Positions 1 to 11,894 of a stretch of DNA of 64,000 bases are shown piece by piece (the stretch's first letter is position 1; each line of letters starts with the position of its first letter). Source of the DNA: Symbiodinium natans (Eukaryota > Sar > Dinophyceae > Suessiales > Symbiodiniaceae); NCBI GenBank assembly GCA_905221605.1, contig CAJNDS010001580.1:196001-260000 (forward strand), read 5' to 3'. Both the position numbers and the translations under genes were made by a program. The notes below the pieces were generated by a model, which saw nothing but the letters and a program-made list of their open reading frames with translations, searched no databases and was not told where the DNA came from.

Positions 1-56
1 AACCCTAAACCCTAAACCCTAAACCCTAAAACCTAAACCCTAAACCCTAAACCCTA
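1..56. repeat. Telomeric CCCTAAA repeat at the left window edge
   Basis: About eight units in the orientation expected for a left chromosome end. The tract is short and the same repeat recurs internally everywhere, so a true end cannot be claimed. 57-405 has short unique sequence with one small telomeric tract (238-256) and no supported gene. Confidence 0.97.
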
Positions 57-405
57 GCAGGCGTGGGTGGAACTTTGACGCAGTGGGGCTTCCTTGTAAT
101 CTCGCCCGACATGGAAGGGGCCAGCAGGAATTTGGGGCAAGGGAAGTGTGTCCTTTCGGTTCGAGTGCGGGGGCACTTTGAGTGAGTCTACCATGGCTCG
201 CCGAGGGTTTCGCGATGTTAGACGACTACCAGGAGCAAAGCCTAAACCCTAAACCCAGATACCTTACAATGTGACGAGAAATGCAGAATTGCATATTTTA
301 TGTTCATGCTTGTAACTTTGGTCGTGATGCGAGGAAAGTTAGTTGCGTTCAGGATTCTGATCACCCCGCAACAACATGACTGGATCCAACCTTTGCTTGG
401 GTCCC

Positions 406-464
406 TAGGGTTTAGGGTTTAGGGTTTAGGGTTTAGGGTTTAGGGTTTAGGGTTTAGGGTTTGG
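406..464. repeat. TTTAGGG array
   Basis: Eight perfect units on the given strand. The open frame to its right (461-685) is not supported by any motif. Confidence 0.97.
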
Positions 465-931
465 GGGCTAGAGCCCCTCTCCCCCCCGGCGAGCCTGTCA
501 AGAGCCTGAGATTTCAAATGGCCACGCCAAGTGTGGAGATAAGCTATCGTGCTCACCACCGTGGGCGCTCAATGGTCCGGACGCTGAGCCATGATGAGGT
601 TTCTCACTTTTCTAGATGTCTTCGCAGCCGGCAGGAGCTTTCGTATGACAAACCTGTAAACCCTACAACGCCTGCAGAAATCTAGCTCTATTGAGAGGCA
701 GGCCAAAGCCCAAAACAACCTAAATCTCGTGGTTCAAGGGGGCTTCGGAGCTCCGTCTCGGAAAAAACGAAGGCCTCAAAAAAAGTAACAACAAAATAGT
801 AAAAGCAATGCCCTGTACAATCTTGAGGTCCTAAAACTAAAACCATGGAACCTAAGCCGCGGGATCCTCGAAAGCTGCCAAGGCCAAGGCCCCAGACCCC
901 TACTCTCCAAGGCCTAGCCTATGCATCCTAT

Positions 932-1032
932 CTTAATCCCTGTTCCCCGAGGAAGAAAAAAGGATCCTTTTTGTTTATATATAAGAAAGCCCATAACCCA
1001 AAAAGTAAAAAGGATCCCTAACACTGATCTAG
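932..1032. mobile_element. 101-bp foldback element, copy 1
   Basis: Nearly identical to 44385-44485 (same length, 101 bp). Termini are CTTAATC... and ...GATCTAG, weakly inverted, with internal GGATCC repeats. It is flanked by CTAT on both sides (928-931 and 1033-1036), a possible target duplication. No coding capacity, so a non-autonomous element. Confidence 0.75.
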
Positions 1033-1182
1033 CTATACCCGTTACCGAAAGACTTTGGGGCTCGCGGTGTGTAGGTTGAATAGGGTTTGAGACTGGTTTG
1101 GGGCTTAGGGTTTAGGCTGTGTTAAGAGGATATGCCTTTTGCTCGACAGGAGCACAATGCCTGGAGAACTTGTGAGCCACAA

Positions 1183-1683
1183 TCAAAACTCCTCGAATGG
1201 CGCCGGAGAAGACGCCAAACATGGGAAGCAAAATCGATTCCTTCGGATGTCGGAGTTCTGACTATGGCCCTTGTCGACTCTTTTGTCGAGCGCCGCAGGC
1301 CTCTGCTTGCAGAGGGAAAAGATAAGAGGCCTATGGCCTGGGAATTTTTCGAGGAGGGCAAGCACAAAGGTACCTGCCCTCAGCTGGGGCAGAACAGGGT
1401 AAGCCTCAAGCACCACGCTCGCCCAATCAGCGCTTGTGGCCGGAGTTCCCTGCACTGCTACTCCAACTAAACCAGGAAGGGCCGGTAGATGATGAGCCAG
1501 CAGATGTGCTTCGACATCGAAGCTTCGGGACACCTCAAATATCGTGATGTTGATTGCCCGCTGGCCTCCCTCCGGCTCTTCCTGGGGGTCTCCACTTTGG
1601 GTGTTTGCCAAGGCCCAGAGACATCTCACATATGAAGTACGGTATATATCTTTTACCCTTAAAAGGACACCAGGCATATACAC
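1183..1683 (-). CDS. Possible coding block of unknown product
   Basis: A 660-bp stretch free of telomeric repeats (1120-1800). The minus strand is open for 166 codons (e.g. FEVSRSFDVEAHLLAHHLPA, PLIFSLCKQRPAALDKRV). The plus strand also reads plausibly over 1240-1370 (MALVDSFVERRRPLLAEG, then a GT site). Strand and frame cannot be settled. No family recognised. Confidence 0.3.
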   Translation of the reverse strand: MYMPGVLLRVKDIYRTSYVRCLWALANTQSGDPQEEPEGGQRAINITIFEVSRSFDVEAHLLAHHLPALPGLVGVAVQGTPATSADWASVVLEAYPVLPQLRAGTFVLALLEKFPGHRPLIFSLCKQRPAALDKRVDKGHSQNSDIRRNRFCFPCLASSPAPFEEF

Positions 1684-2007
1684 TCACCAGTATTAAAAGG
1701 GAACCGTATATGCACTCAGCAAGAACAGTAATATCAACCCTGTTTCATATCCCTCCCAAACCGGTACAGTTCGCGCCGTTTTGGGCCCGACAGGAGCCAT
1801 AAGAAGCTTAGAATGGTATTGATTAGCACGCCTCTCCAGTTGTGTAAGAAGTGCGGTTGAGGGCTTCGGGCCCCAATGACCTACTACGTTTGGGAGGTTA
1901 TACCCCAGAGAAGGCGTGACCCACGAGTTTGGGGTGTGTCAGGGGGTTCGCAACATGAGGGAAAGCCAGCTATCAAATCTGACCTCCACTGTGGCAAACG
2001 CCTCTGA

Positions 2008-3030
2008 AACCCTAAACCCTATAAACCCTAAACCCTTAAACCCTTAAAACTTAAACCCTTAAACCCTTAAACCGCTAAACCCTTAAACCCTAAACGCTGA
2101 TGTTTGGCAAGCACCGGCTTCCCGTTGGTGGCAGCCCTCCCTACGCTGCGCGGCCGCTTCAGAGGGGGACAGCAGTCGACATCCACCGGACGCGCTGCGT
2201 AAGCAGGCTATAGAGGCGCTTCTCAGGGATCAGGGTTTGGTGTAGGGCTTAGGGCAATTGCCTTTTGAGGCAGGAGTCGTTTAGGACCGTCGAGGGAACG
2301 TCGGGGGCTTTAAGAGCAATACGTTTGTGCATAAAGAGATTTCATGTACAGACACCAAAGTTCGAAAGTTTAGATGAAACATCAAAAAGGGTACCCCTAT
2401 TTTCGGAAACCCTCATATGAACCACCCCAAACCCTAAACCCTAAACCCCAAACCCTAAACCCTAAACCCTAAACCCTAAACCCTAAACCTTAAACCCTAA
2501 ACCCTAAACCCTAAACCCTGTAAACCCTAAACCCTGAATTGCCGGGCGGTTGCCGTGCTGGCCCCCCACTCAGACGAAGAGCGACGGTCTCGGGCCTGAG
2601 TGCAGACTCTAGCTAGCAGCGGGCCCTTCCAAGCACCCTGTTACCCCTAAACCCTAAACCCTAAACCCTAAACCCTATAAACCCTAAATCCTAAACCCTA
2701 AACCCTAAACCCTAAACCCTAAACCCTAAACCTCCTAAACCCTAAAAGGGTTCGGGGCTTCCGGTGGGCTTGAGGGGAGCTTTGGAGCTGCTAAGGTTGA
2801 ATTCGTCTGCGGCTCGCTAGAATACCGGACCCGAGCCCAAAACACCCACAGCATTACGAGGCAACTTCTTAAGTTGCCCTTTAAAAGCCCTATAGAAGCC
2901 CTCATTCAAAAAAGGCAAACCCCTAAACCCTAAACCCTAAACCCTAAACCCTAAACCCTAAACCCTAAACCCTAAACCCTAAACCCTAAACCCTAAACCC
3001 TAAACCCTAAACCCTAAACCCTAAACCTCC
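2008..3030. repeat. Cluster of CCCTAAA arrays
   Basis: CCCTTAAA variants at 2008-2096, then CCCTAAA arrays at 2428-2532, 2642-2748 and 2920-3030, separated by unique blocks of about 100-300 bp. I see no supported exon in the unique blocks at 2100-2230 or 2533-2640. The last array directly abuts the XDH 3' exon region. Confidence 0.95.
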
Positions 3031-3066
3031 CTTCCCCACGCATCTTCCAGGGCTCCGGCGGCTGGA

Positions 3067-3105
3067 CTTCTCCGCGAACCTCGAAGCAATCGGATCGCCG
3101 CAGGC
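3067..3105 (-). CDS. XDH: XDH likely last recognised exon: ACGDPIASRFAEK
   Basis: Reads ACGDPIASRFAEK, matching the family stretch R.AC.D.+...F near the C-terminus. The acceptor is GTGCAG|G. About 20 family residues between the 4324 exon and this one were not found. Just downstream, another frame reads QPPEPWKMRGEG, resembling the usual XDH C-terminal PW.+R, and its stop is a TAG inside the telomeric array. A small intron, an assembly indel or a real frameshift could explain the change of frame. Confidence 0.6.
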
Positions 3106-6100
3106 CTGCACCATGAGGGCAAAAAGGGGTTGGGGGTTTGGAGTTTAGGGTTTAGGGTTTGGGGTTTAGGTTTTAGGGTTTAGGGTTTAGCGTCAGGGCA
3201 TTCGGGGTTTACAGGCTTTATAGGGCCGGGCCTCGAATGTTCAAGGGGCGTAGGGTTTACGGGCTGTGTAGGGTCTACAGGGTTGGCAGGGTTTGTGGGG
3301 TTTTCGGTCTTTAATAGGGTTTGTAAGGTTTTCGGCGACGGACATCAAACCGTACAATTTGCAGGCGTAGGACCCTAAACAAAAACTCCTAAACCCGACC
3401 CATCCCGAAACCGCAAAACAGCCCCAAGAGCGGGGCGCGCCATTCTGATTCGCTCCGGGGTCAGGGGCAGGTCCACCACGAAGAAGTCGTCGCCCATACC
3501 GGCGTCCTGAAAAAACATCTGAAAACTACCCCCTGAACCCGGCTTAGGGGTTTCGTGCTGTGGTGTTGTCTTGGGGTCCCAGCTAGGTCCAAAGAGACCC
3601 GGCCATATCCGAACCTGGAGAAATCCGCCAAGTCTGACTGGCGGGGCATCCTACATCCTGCTTCTGGGTTCCACAGCTCTGAACCCTGAACCATATTCAA
3701 ACCCTAAACCCTAAACCCCAAACAAGTTGGCCAGTTTATTCGGTCCAGGGTCGGGGGTGTACATAGGGATCAGGGTTTCGATCACAACGGGATTGTAGGG
3801 GGGAGAGTGTAGAGTTCTCTTAAGGTTTAGATCTCAGATAATACCACACTGGTTTAGGGTTTAGGGTGTTAGGGTTTAGGTGTTAGGGTTTAGGGTTTAG
3901 GGTTTAGGGTTTAGGGACTCCGGCTTCGCCCCTGATGAATCTGTGGGGTGTAGGGCTGCTCCGGTGGCACTTTGAAAGGGTGGATTCTGGGCATGACCTT
4001 GGCTGCACTCAGAAGGGTTTAGGGTTTAGGGTTTAGGGTTTAGGGGAATTTTTAGCTGCCATATTAAGAAACCCAAAAAACCCAAAAAGGCTAAGAATCT
4101 AGAGTTACAGTAAAGCACTACAAAGTTTTGAGGATCCCAGCTTTACTTCGGAGCCGCCTTTTCCGTGGGGATACCTACAAAAAAAGGGGGACCAAACTCT
4201 ACAACCCCAACCCAACAACGCCCAAAAGGGGACCTGATGTTTCGAGAGGTTCAAGGTTTAGGGTTTAGGGTTTAGGGTTTAAGAGTTTAAGGGTTTAAGG
4301 CTTCGGTTCGCTCCACTCGGCACTGTTCGGTCCTTTCTCGCCGAGGCGATTGCTGCGCGAGCCTGGGACTGGCAGGGGGACTCTTGGGATTCTGGGACCC
4401 TAAGCCCTAAACCCTAAACCCTAAATCCTAAACCCTAAATCCTAAACCCTACACCCTAAACCTAAACTAAACCCTAAAGTTTAGAGCTTATAGGGCTGCG
4501 AAGTTTCTGGCGTGCAGGGGTTTGGAGTCCAACTGCTCAGTTTGAGACAAGGGGGCTTGGGGCTCACAACGCCGGAGCCTGAGCTCGTGCAGGGTTCCGG
4601 GGCTCGGGCTGAGGGTTTAGGATTTCGGGCTCGGGTTTAGGGTTTTGGGTTTAGGGTTTGGGGTGTAGGGTTCGGGTTTCGGGTTTAGGGTTGAGGGCCA
4701 CACTTTCCCTCGCGCCGGGGACCCGGCAGCGAAGAAAGCTACGGACCCCATGAAGAATGGCGGCTCGCCCACTGCCTGCCGAAAAGGGCTGGAGAGCTTG
4801 CGATGGGCTCGGGGCCTTGAGGATTTCGGGCTCAGTTGGGAATGGGAGGGCTTTCTGAATACTTCAGGGACGAAAAATCGTTGAGGAAAAGCTGCTACGG
4901 TAGGGTTTAAGGGTCGGAGGTGTTTTTGGCTTCAAGCTTCAGATGAATCGTTTAGTTGCATGCTTGGATTCGGACTCTCTTAAGAACGACTCAAGGTTGA
5001 GGGAAGCCCTACAAACCCTAGATCCACCTTCGTTTGCTGAGGCGCTCCTGTAGCTTACAACCTCTGCACATGGCTTTGTGCATTGGGGCTTGGGCACGAG
5101 ACCAAAGCTTAGACTTCCATGTCGGGTTGAGAGCGTGTAGGAAACATTCATGCTGAGACAAAACCGGCCATTTGGGAACCGATGGAGACCTATGTTATAC
5201 GTAGCCCTTCGCAAGAAACTCTTGAAGAAGCTGAGAAGCCCAAACCCAAAAACCCAAACTTGAAGCAGCAATGGCCCAAAAACACAATTCTAAAGCCCCA
5301 GGAAGTCAGATATTAAGCCCACCCTTAACTTAACACACTGCGCTCACCGGCCCCCGCCAATCGACACATCCAGACCGAACCCAGCAAGTCCAAGCGCCGA
5401 GCCCGTGAGGAATGGATGGCGTTCGGATTTGCAGAATCCTGTCGCTTGGGATCTGCAAGGGGTTGTTGGCTACTGGACAATGTATCCTAAGCCCTAAACC
5501 CACGCCCGAATCGGTATCTTGAGATAAGAGCTTGAGACCTTTGACGCGTAGAGGGTCCAGGGTTTGACGTGCATGGACTTCGAGGCTTGAAAGCCTCGTA
5601 GTGCCTGCTAGGACCTCATAGCTTCGAACATCATCGAACCGGCAGGCTGTAAGGTTGAGGCGGCTCTGGGAGTACTGAGGACGGGCTATTCGGCTTGGGA
5701 ATCATTAGCTGGTCAGCTATTTACAGGTCATGCCGGTGATGCAGGAAAACCTGAACACTGCACGAGAACGCTCGTTTCAGGTGGTCCTTAACCAGGGTGA
5801 CCCTCATGTCCACGGGCGTGTCGTTGAACGAAGGGATCCTCGGCAACAGATGTCTTCCACTCTGCGTCTTTCAGGGAGGAGCGGGCGGGGGGTCTTCGGG
5901 AGTAACATCTATAAAAGAACCTTTAAACTACACCACCCTGAGTAACATCTATACAAAAAAAGGCCTTCAAACTACAACGAACAACACCCCGAGCAGCATC
6001 CATAAAAAGAACCTTTAAACTACAACACCCTGAGCAACAGCGAAAAAAAAGAACCTTTCAACTACAACACCCTGAGCAACATCTAGAAAACAAAACCTTT

Positions 6101-8025
6101 AAACTACAACACCTCCCCCTCACAACAGTTGAAAGACACCCCTTTGGGGGCATCCCCGCTCCGCAGCCCATGAACCTTCAAAATAACGATCCTGGCCTAG
6201 CAGATTCTTAAATAGCATGCCCTGTTTAAACCCTAAGCCCTAAACCCAACCAGGGAGGACATGAACGCGATCGCGGGCTCGACCGGGCCTACCTAGCCAA
6301 AGATGCCCTAAACCTTGGGACCCTAAACTCACACCTTGAAAAAACAACGTTTAGGGTTTAGGGTTTAGGGTTTAGGGTTTAGGGTTTAGGGTTTAGGGTT
6401 TAGGCCCAAGCTCTGATCCTAATGCTAACAATGAAAACACTCATGGTAAAACAACTAACTTCTCAGAATCGTCATACTTCTGCCATGGTATCAAAGGAAA
6501 GAATGAGACGAATCGAAGACCTCAGGGCCCCTGTGGTCCCACCGCCCTCACCTCTTTGAGAGTTTAAGATTTAGGATTTAAGATTCAGGGTTCAGGGTTT
6601 GGGGCTTAGCTCGGAGCAATAGACGACCGCACATAAGCAGTCAGGGCACTTGTAGGTACCAGGTCCTCTTGTCATGCAGACGCCCGGCTTCCTCAGGAGC
6701 ACTTCGACTCTTGGGCATGTTTGGGGCATGCTTCGGGTTCAGGGCTTGGGGTTTAAGGTCTTTTGGGTGTGGGTTTAAGGGTTTAAGGGTTTAAGGGTTT
6801 AAGGGTTTAAGGGTTTAAGGGTTTAAGGGTTTAAGGGTTTAAGGGTTTAAGGGTTTAAGGGTTTAGGGGTTCCGGGGTTCAGGGATTTGTTTTTTTGAGT
6901 TTAAGGGTCTTTTGGGGTTGAGGGTTTAACCGTCCGGCCTGAAGGCTGCCCAAATTGGACACTGCAGATGTGAGCGACTTCGCGGGACGGTGTGAGCTAC
7001 CATCGGCTTGCTGCAGCAGATGCTGCACTCCTCCGAAACGTACGATTCAACTATCCCGTGTAAGAGATTCCATCTTCCCCCTCTGTCCCCTCAACCGCCC
7101 TCGACCGCGGGGTTTCGGAAATTCAGCGACTCTAAAGCCTAAACCCGACAGGAAATCGGTGTCAAACTCTACTCTCTCAGCTGCCCATTTTCCACGCGAT
7201 AGAAGGATAAGGTTCCCTCAACACTGACTACTTGCAAGACCATGCTGAATGCACATCTTTGCCACCACAATCAGAGGACGCAGCCCTCTTCAAAGGCAAG
7301 GTTGGGCGGTTTTGTTCTAACTTTTTTCTGGGTCCCATGGGGGGGGGGGGGGGTGGCTCAAGCCCCAGCTTACCCTCTTCAGTGTCTCATGGTGCCAAGC
7401 ATCAGCCAGGGGAACTCGCTGCAACCCCATACTGTCTCCTGCCATGATAGCTGAGATGTAGTTCTTGGTTGGGATAGCAGTAAGGATCAACAATTTCTGT
7501 TCCTTATTGAGGCTAAGTACCCCTTAAAAATGCACAAAATGTTACCCCACTACGGCAAAGAAACTACGAGGGCTGGGCAGAGCTGGCTCTTGGGGATTTG
7601 GGCTGGCAACTGGCACACAAGCAACTTGATGTCGCACGCTTGTCCCAGGTGTCCACTGTTTGCTTAAGAGCCAGCCGAAAAACACAACATCCTTCCTCAT
7701 GCGGCCAGTATAGGGATGCTATTCTTCATTTTTGGGGGGGGTCCGGAAGCGAAAATAGTAGGTTTGGCGTGGATTCGTGAATAGCATGATGCAGGCTACG
7801 TTCTGGTTCTGATAACATACTGCAGCCAAAGTCTCCGAAGGTTGCAGCAGGTATGGTCTTTAAAGGGTGCTTGGAGGCGCATGGATCCTAAACCCTAAGC
7901 CCTACTGAACGTAGGATTGAAGAGTAAAGCCCTAAACCTTAAAACCCCTGTTGGAATTCTGGGTTCAACTTCCTTGGCGTTGCTTTGCTGCAGGGTGATA
8001 GGGTTTAGGGTTTAGGGTTTAGGGT

Positions 8026-8064
<39 letters not shown>

Positions 8065-11000
8065 GGTTGCGGTTTGGGGGTTCAGGGTTTCAGGAGATTA
8101 ATGGGCTCGTCCGGGCTTCAAGCTCTCCGGTCTGTAGGATTTTTCCCCTAAACCCTAAACCCTACAGCCTAAACCCTAGAGCCTGGACCCTAAACCCTAG
8201 TCCCTAAACCCTAAACCCTAAACCCCAAACCCTAAACCCTAAACCCTAAACCCTAAACCCCAAACCCCAAAAGCCCCAAGTCTGGTGCACCTCAAGGACA
8301 GCCCAGCCGAAGCCCTGCGTGAAGGCGCCCTCCACTTGGCCTCCCCGCAAGGGACCCGTGAAATAGCGAAATCTTAGGGTTTAGGGTTTAGGGTTTGGGG
8401 CTTAGGGTTTATAGGGTTATAGGGTTATAGGGTTATAGGGTTATAGGGTTATAGGGTTATAGGGTCATAGGGGTTAGGGTTTAGGGTTTAGGGTTTAGGG
8501 TTTAGGGTTTAGGGTTTAGGGTTTAGGGTTTAGGGGAATCATAGGGTTTACCTGGGGTTTTGATAGGGTTTACATCGGGTTTACATATCTAGGGCGTTTG
8601 ATAGGGGGTTGACATAGGGTTTTGATGGGGTTTACATGTGGTTTTGATATGGTTTACATAGGGCTTACATAAGTTTTGAGAGGGTTTACATGGGCTTTTG
8701 ATAGGGTCTACATAGGGTTTTGACAGGTGCACCATAAGGGTTTTGATAGGGAATACATCGGGTTTTGAGAGGGTTCGCATTTGCATGGGGTTTTGAAAGG
8801 GTTTTGATAGGGTGTACATGAGGTTTACATAGGGTTTGTACAGGCTTCTTCAACCTGAGCCCAGAAAACCCAAACCGGCTCAAGGTAAAGACTGGATTAC
8901 AAGGACCCCGACCCCCTGAACCCCTCAACCCCTGCACTGCGTTGTATGCGTCGAACCCAGGCCCCAAAACCCCCTAGTTGTGCTAGTGTTCACCCTGCAA
9001 GCTATAGACTGCACTATTACCAAAAAACCCCAAAAAAAAACCCAGGCCATTCCCTAAGAACCCCTAGCTACTGTTCGAACCCAGGCGCTGGCACTATTTT
9101 TAAGAGTATCCAAGCCCTATACGTCGTACCCCCTGAGCCCTGAACTCCGTAACCCCTTCAACCTTCAACCTATTCTGTGGTGTTTTGCGGGCTGCTCACA
9201 TGATCCGAAAGCCTCTCTTTGTGGTAAGATTTCTGTGCAAGGCTGGCATGCTTCTTGAGGCTTGCACCCGCATGGCTTTCGGTGCACATGCCCAGGACAA
9301 AGCTGGCTGGCTCTTAGTCGGGAATGAGGGTTTAGGGTTTAGGGTTTAGGGTTTAGGGCCCTACAAAATCCCTTTAAGGATAGGGCCCTCATTCGGCTTT
9401 CGGGAAAGGCTGCTGAGCCTGGACACTTTGCCCTCTGAGACCCATGGACAGGCAAAGCTTGTGAAAACGGGCAACCCCAAACCCTAAACCCTAAACCCTA
9501 AACCCTAAAACCTAACCCTAAACCCTAAACCCTAAAACCCTAATTCAACCCTAAACCCTAAACCCTAAGCTGCCTATGTCGATGGCCGGGTTCAAGCTGT
9601 TGCCCACATCCATCAAGAGGTCGGCACCTTCGCGAGGTCGATTTTATAAGCATCGGCTCGCCGCCGCTAGTCTAGGACCCTAAACCCTAAACCCTAAACC
9701 CTAAACCCTAAACCCTTAGGGGCCTTGAAAAATAAGAATAGGGTTTGGGGGCGGGGGGGGGTATTATGGTATGACTACAAAGGAACCATACGGGAATGCT
9801 ATTGGTGTTTCTTCCGACCCTTATAGGAGCCCCTGAAGCCCTAAACGCTCTGGCGCTAACCATCAACACCAAACCCCAAACCCCTAACCTCTAAACTCCC
9901 AAAGTCCTAAACCCCTAAGGCCCTAAACCCTAAAGACCCCTAAAGCCCTAAACCCTAAAGCCCCTAAGCCCTAAACCCCTACACCCCTAAACCCTCAACC
10001 GCCAACCCCCAAAGCAACAAAGCCTGCAGTAGGAAAGGGCGTGCAATCGGCCCCACGAAGGAACTGAGCTTGCGGCGCAGGATTCGCATGTCTCCCGTCA
10101 GGACCTGGAGGGTTTTAGGGTTCAGGGTGGCACCCCCAGGCGTCGTACACGCTTTGATGAAGGACTTACCTTAAGAACCCCAAACCTTGTTCTTTGCAGG
10201 TTCTTAGTTCAAGCCCCTCAGAGGTATCTTCGGCAACCTACAAAAAGTAGGCTTTGGGTCCTTAAGGTAGGGCTCTCAAAAGGGCTGAGACACCTAATGT
10301 CCACAGCCCTAAGCCCTAGTCTTAGAGGCCTAAAGGTCAACCTTTGGGATTGTAAAGGGAATATAGGACCCCCAAAAGGGTTACCTACTCTACTACTAAG
10401 ATACAAGATGCTTCCTGAGGGATGTGCGGGGCACTCAGCAGCGCATCTACCGCCGGCGGATTCCGCCAATGTTCCGTCTGCTCAAACCCTAAACCCCAAC
10501 CTGAAACCCTGAGTCCTAAACCCCCCTAAACCCTACCCCCTTAGCCCTAAAACCCCCTAAGCCCCAAACCCTAAACCCCAAACCCCAAACCCCAAACCCT
10601 AAACCCTAAACCCTAAACCCTAAACCTGAACCCTTTACCCCCTTTGACTTGATCCTGGGCTCGGCGCGTCGACCTCCACCTCGGAGCACGCGGCACCATA
10701 GGTGAAGTAGTTGAAGGGCTTGCCTGCCAAAGGGGCTCAGGCTTCGGCATGTTCGGGTTTAGGGTTTAGGGTTTAGGGTTTGGGGTTTGGGGTTTAGGGT
10801 TTAGGGTTTAGGGTTTAGGGTTTGGGGTTTGGGGTTTGGGGTTTGGGGTTTGGGGTTTGGGGTTTGGGGTTTGGGGTTTGGGGTTTGGGGTTTGGGGTTT
10901 GGGGTTTGGGGTCAAGGGTTTAGGGCTTAAGGGCTTGAGAGGGCGCAGGGTGGATTGGGACAGGAGCACAAACAGGCCTCGCTTGTCGTCTGGCTGAGAC

Positions 11001-11857
11001 CAATCATAGCCTGGTCAGGATGCAACTTGATGAAACAGCCTGGCCCAACTTTGACATGGTTACAAGTGCGAGTGCAACAACACAGATAGGTACCCATATG
11101 GTGGTGCAGAAGCACGGAAACCGCAGCATGCGCCGACCTATGCCCGGTGTGGCATAGAAGCCGTGAGCGGAGAGGTCACATCGATCGAAGTAGGCGGCAT
11201 TGACGGCGCCTGATGGCCATAGGCCACAACAAACTTGCCGGCTCTTAGACGCGGGACAAAAAGGCACCTACGGTATCCCTCTATCGTACCCTTCAAGGGA
11301 TCAGGGGCATGAATTCTGAAATTCCTGCCCAGAACTAGCAGGTAAACCCTGAGACCCAAACTTTAAACCACAAGCAATGCCCCAGATCTTTTCAGTCCAA
11401 CAAGAGCCCTGAACCTTACTGAGGGAGGGGTTCCCCGAATTGTCGCGGGGCTTGCGTGCCTACACCCTAAACCCCAACCCTAAACCCTCAACCGCCAAAA
11501 GGGTCAGTGTTACGGGGAAAAATGACGTTATCCGTGCCCTCTTGCCTGCCAGGCACACTGAGGCCGAATAAACCCTATACCATGCCATAACCCTATACAT
11601 AACCCCTAACAACCCTAGACACCCTACTAGCTACAAGCCCCGTGAGCCCTATGAACCCTATATAACGGTACTAACAAACCCTATGAACCCGAAAAGCGCA
11701 CTTTCGGACTTTGAGCTCTAGGTTTGGGGTGTAAGGTAAGAAGGGTCTTGGGTTCGGGGGTAGCATGTTAAAATTGGGCTTTTTTTGGCGGGATTGACTC
11801 TGGCTCGGACTCTGCTTCGCGACCGTGCACTCACTCACTCCCTTCCTCCCTCCCTCC

Positions 11858-11894
<37 letters not shown>

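Larger units (their letters stand above)
7998..8540. repeat. Telomeric arrays around XDH exons 8107 and 8291
   Basis: TTTAGGG grading into seven TTGAGGG units (7998-8075), CCCTAAA (8149-8272), TTTAGGG (8373-8410), about eight TTATAGGG-like units (8405-8470), then TTTAGGG (8473-8540). This shows variant 7-mers homogenising locally within one tract. Confidence 0.95.

Noticed and set aside
1-56. A true chromosome end at the left edge
   Set aside because: The tract is only about eight units and the same repeat occurs at more than 100 internal places; orientation fits but nothing else proves an end.
7232-7454. Plus-strand frames with poly-Gly
   Set aside because: They depend on reading through the G14 run at 7339-7352 and have no motif.
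8589-8967. Lys-Pro-Tyr repetitive open frames on the minus strand
   Set aside because: Product of the degenerate GGTTTTGATA/GGTTTACATA repeat; no splice or start context.
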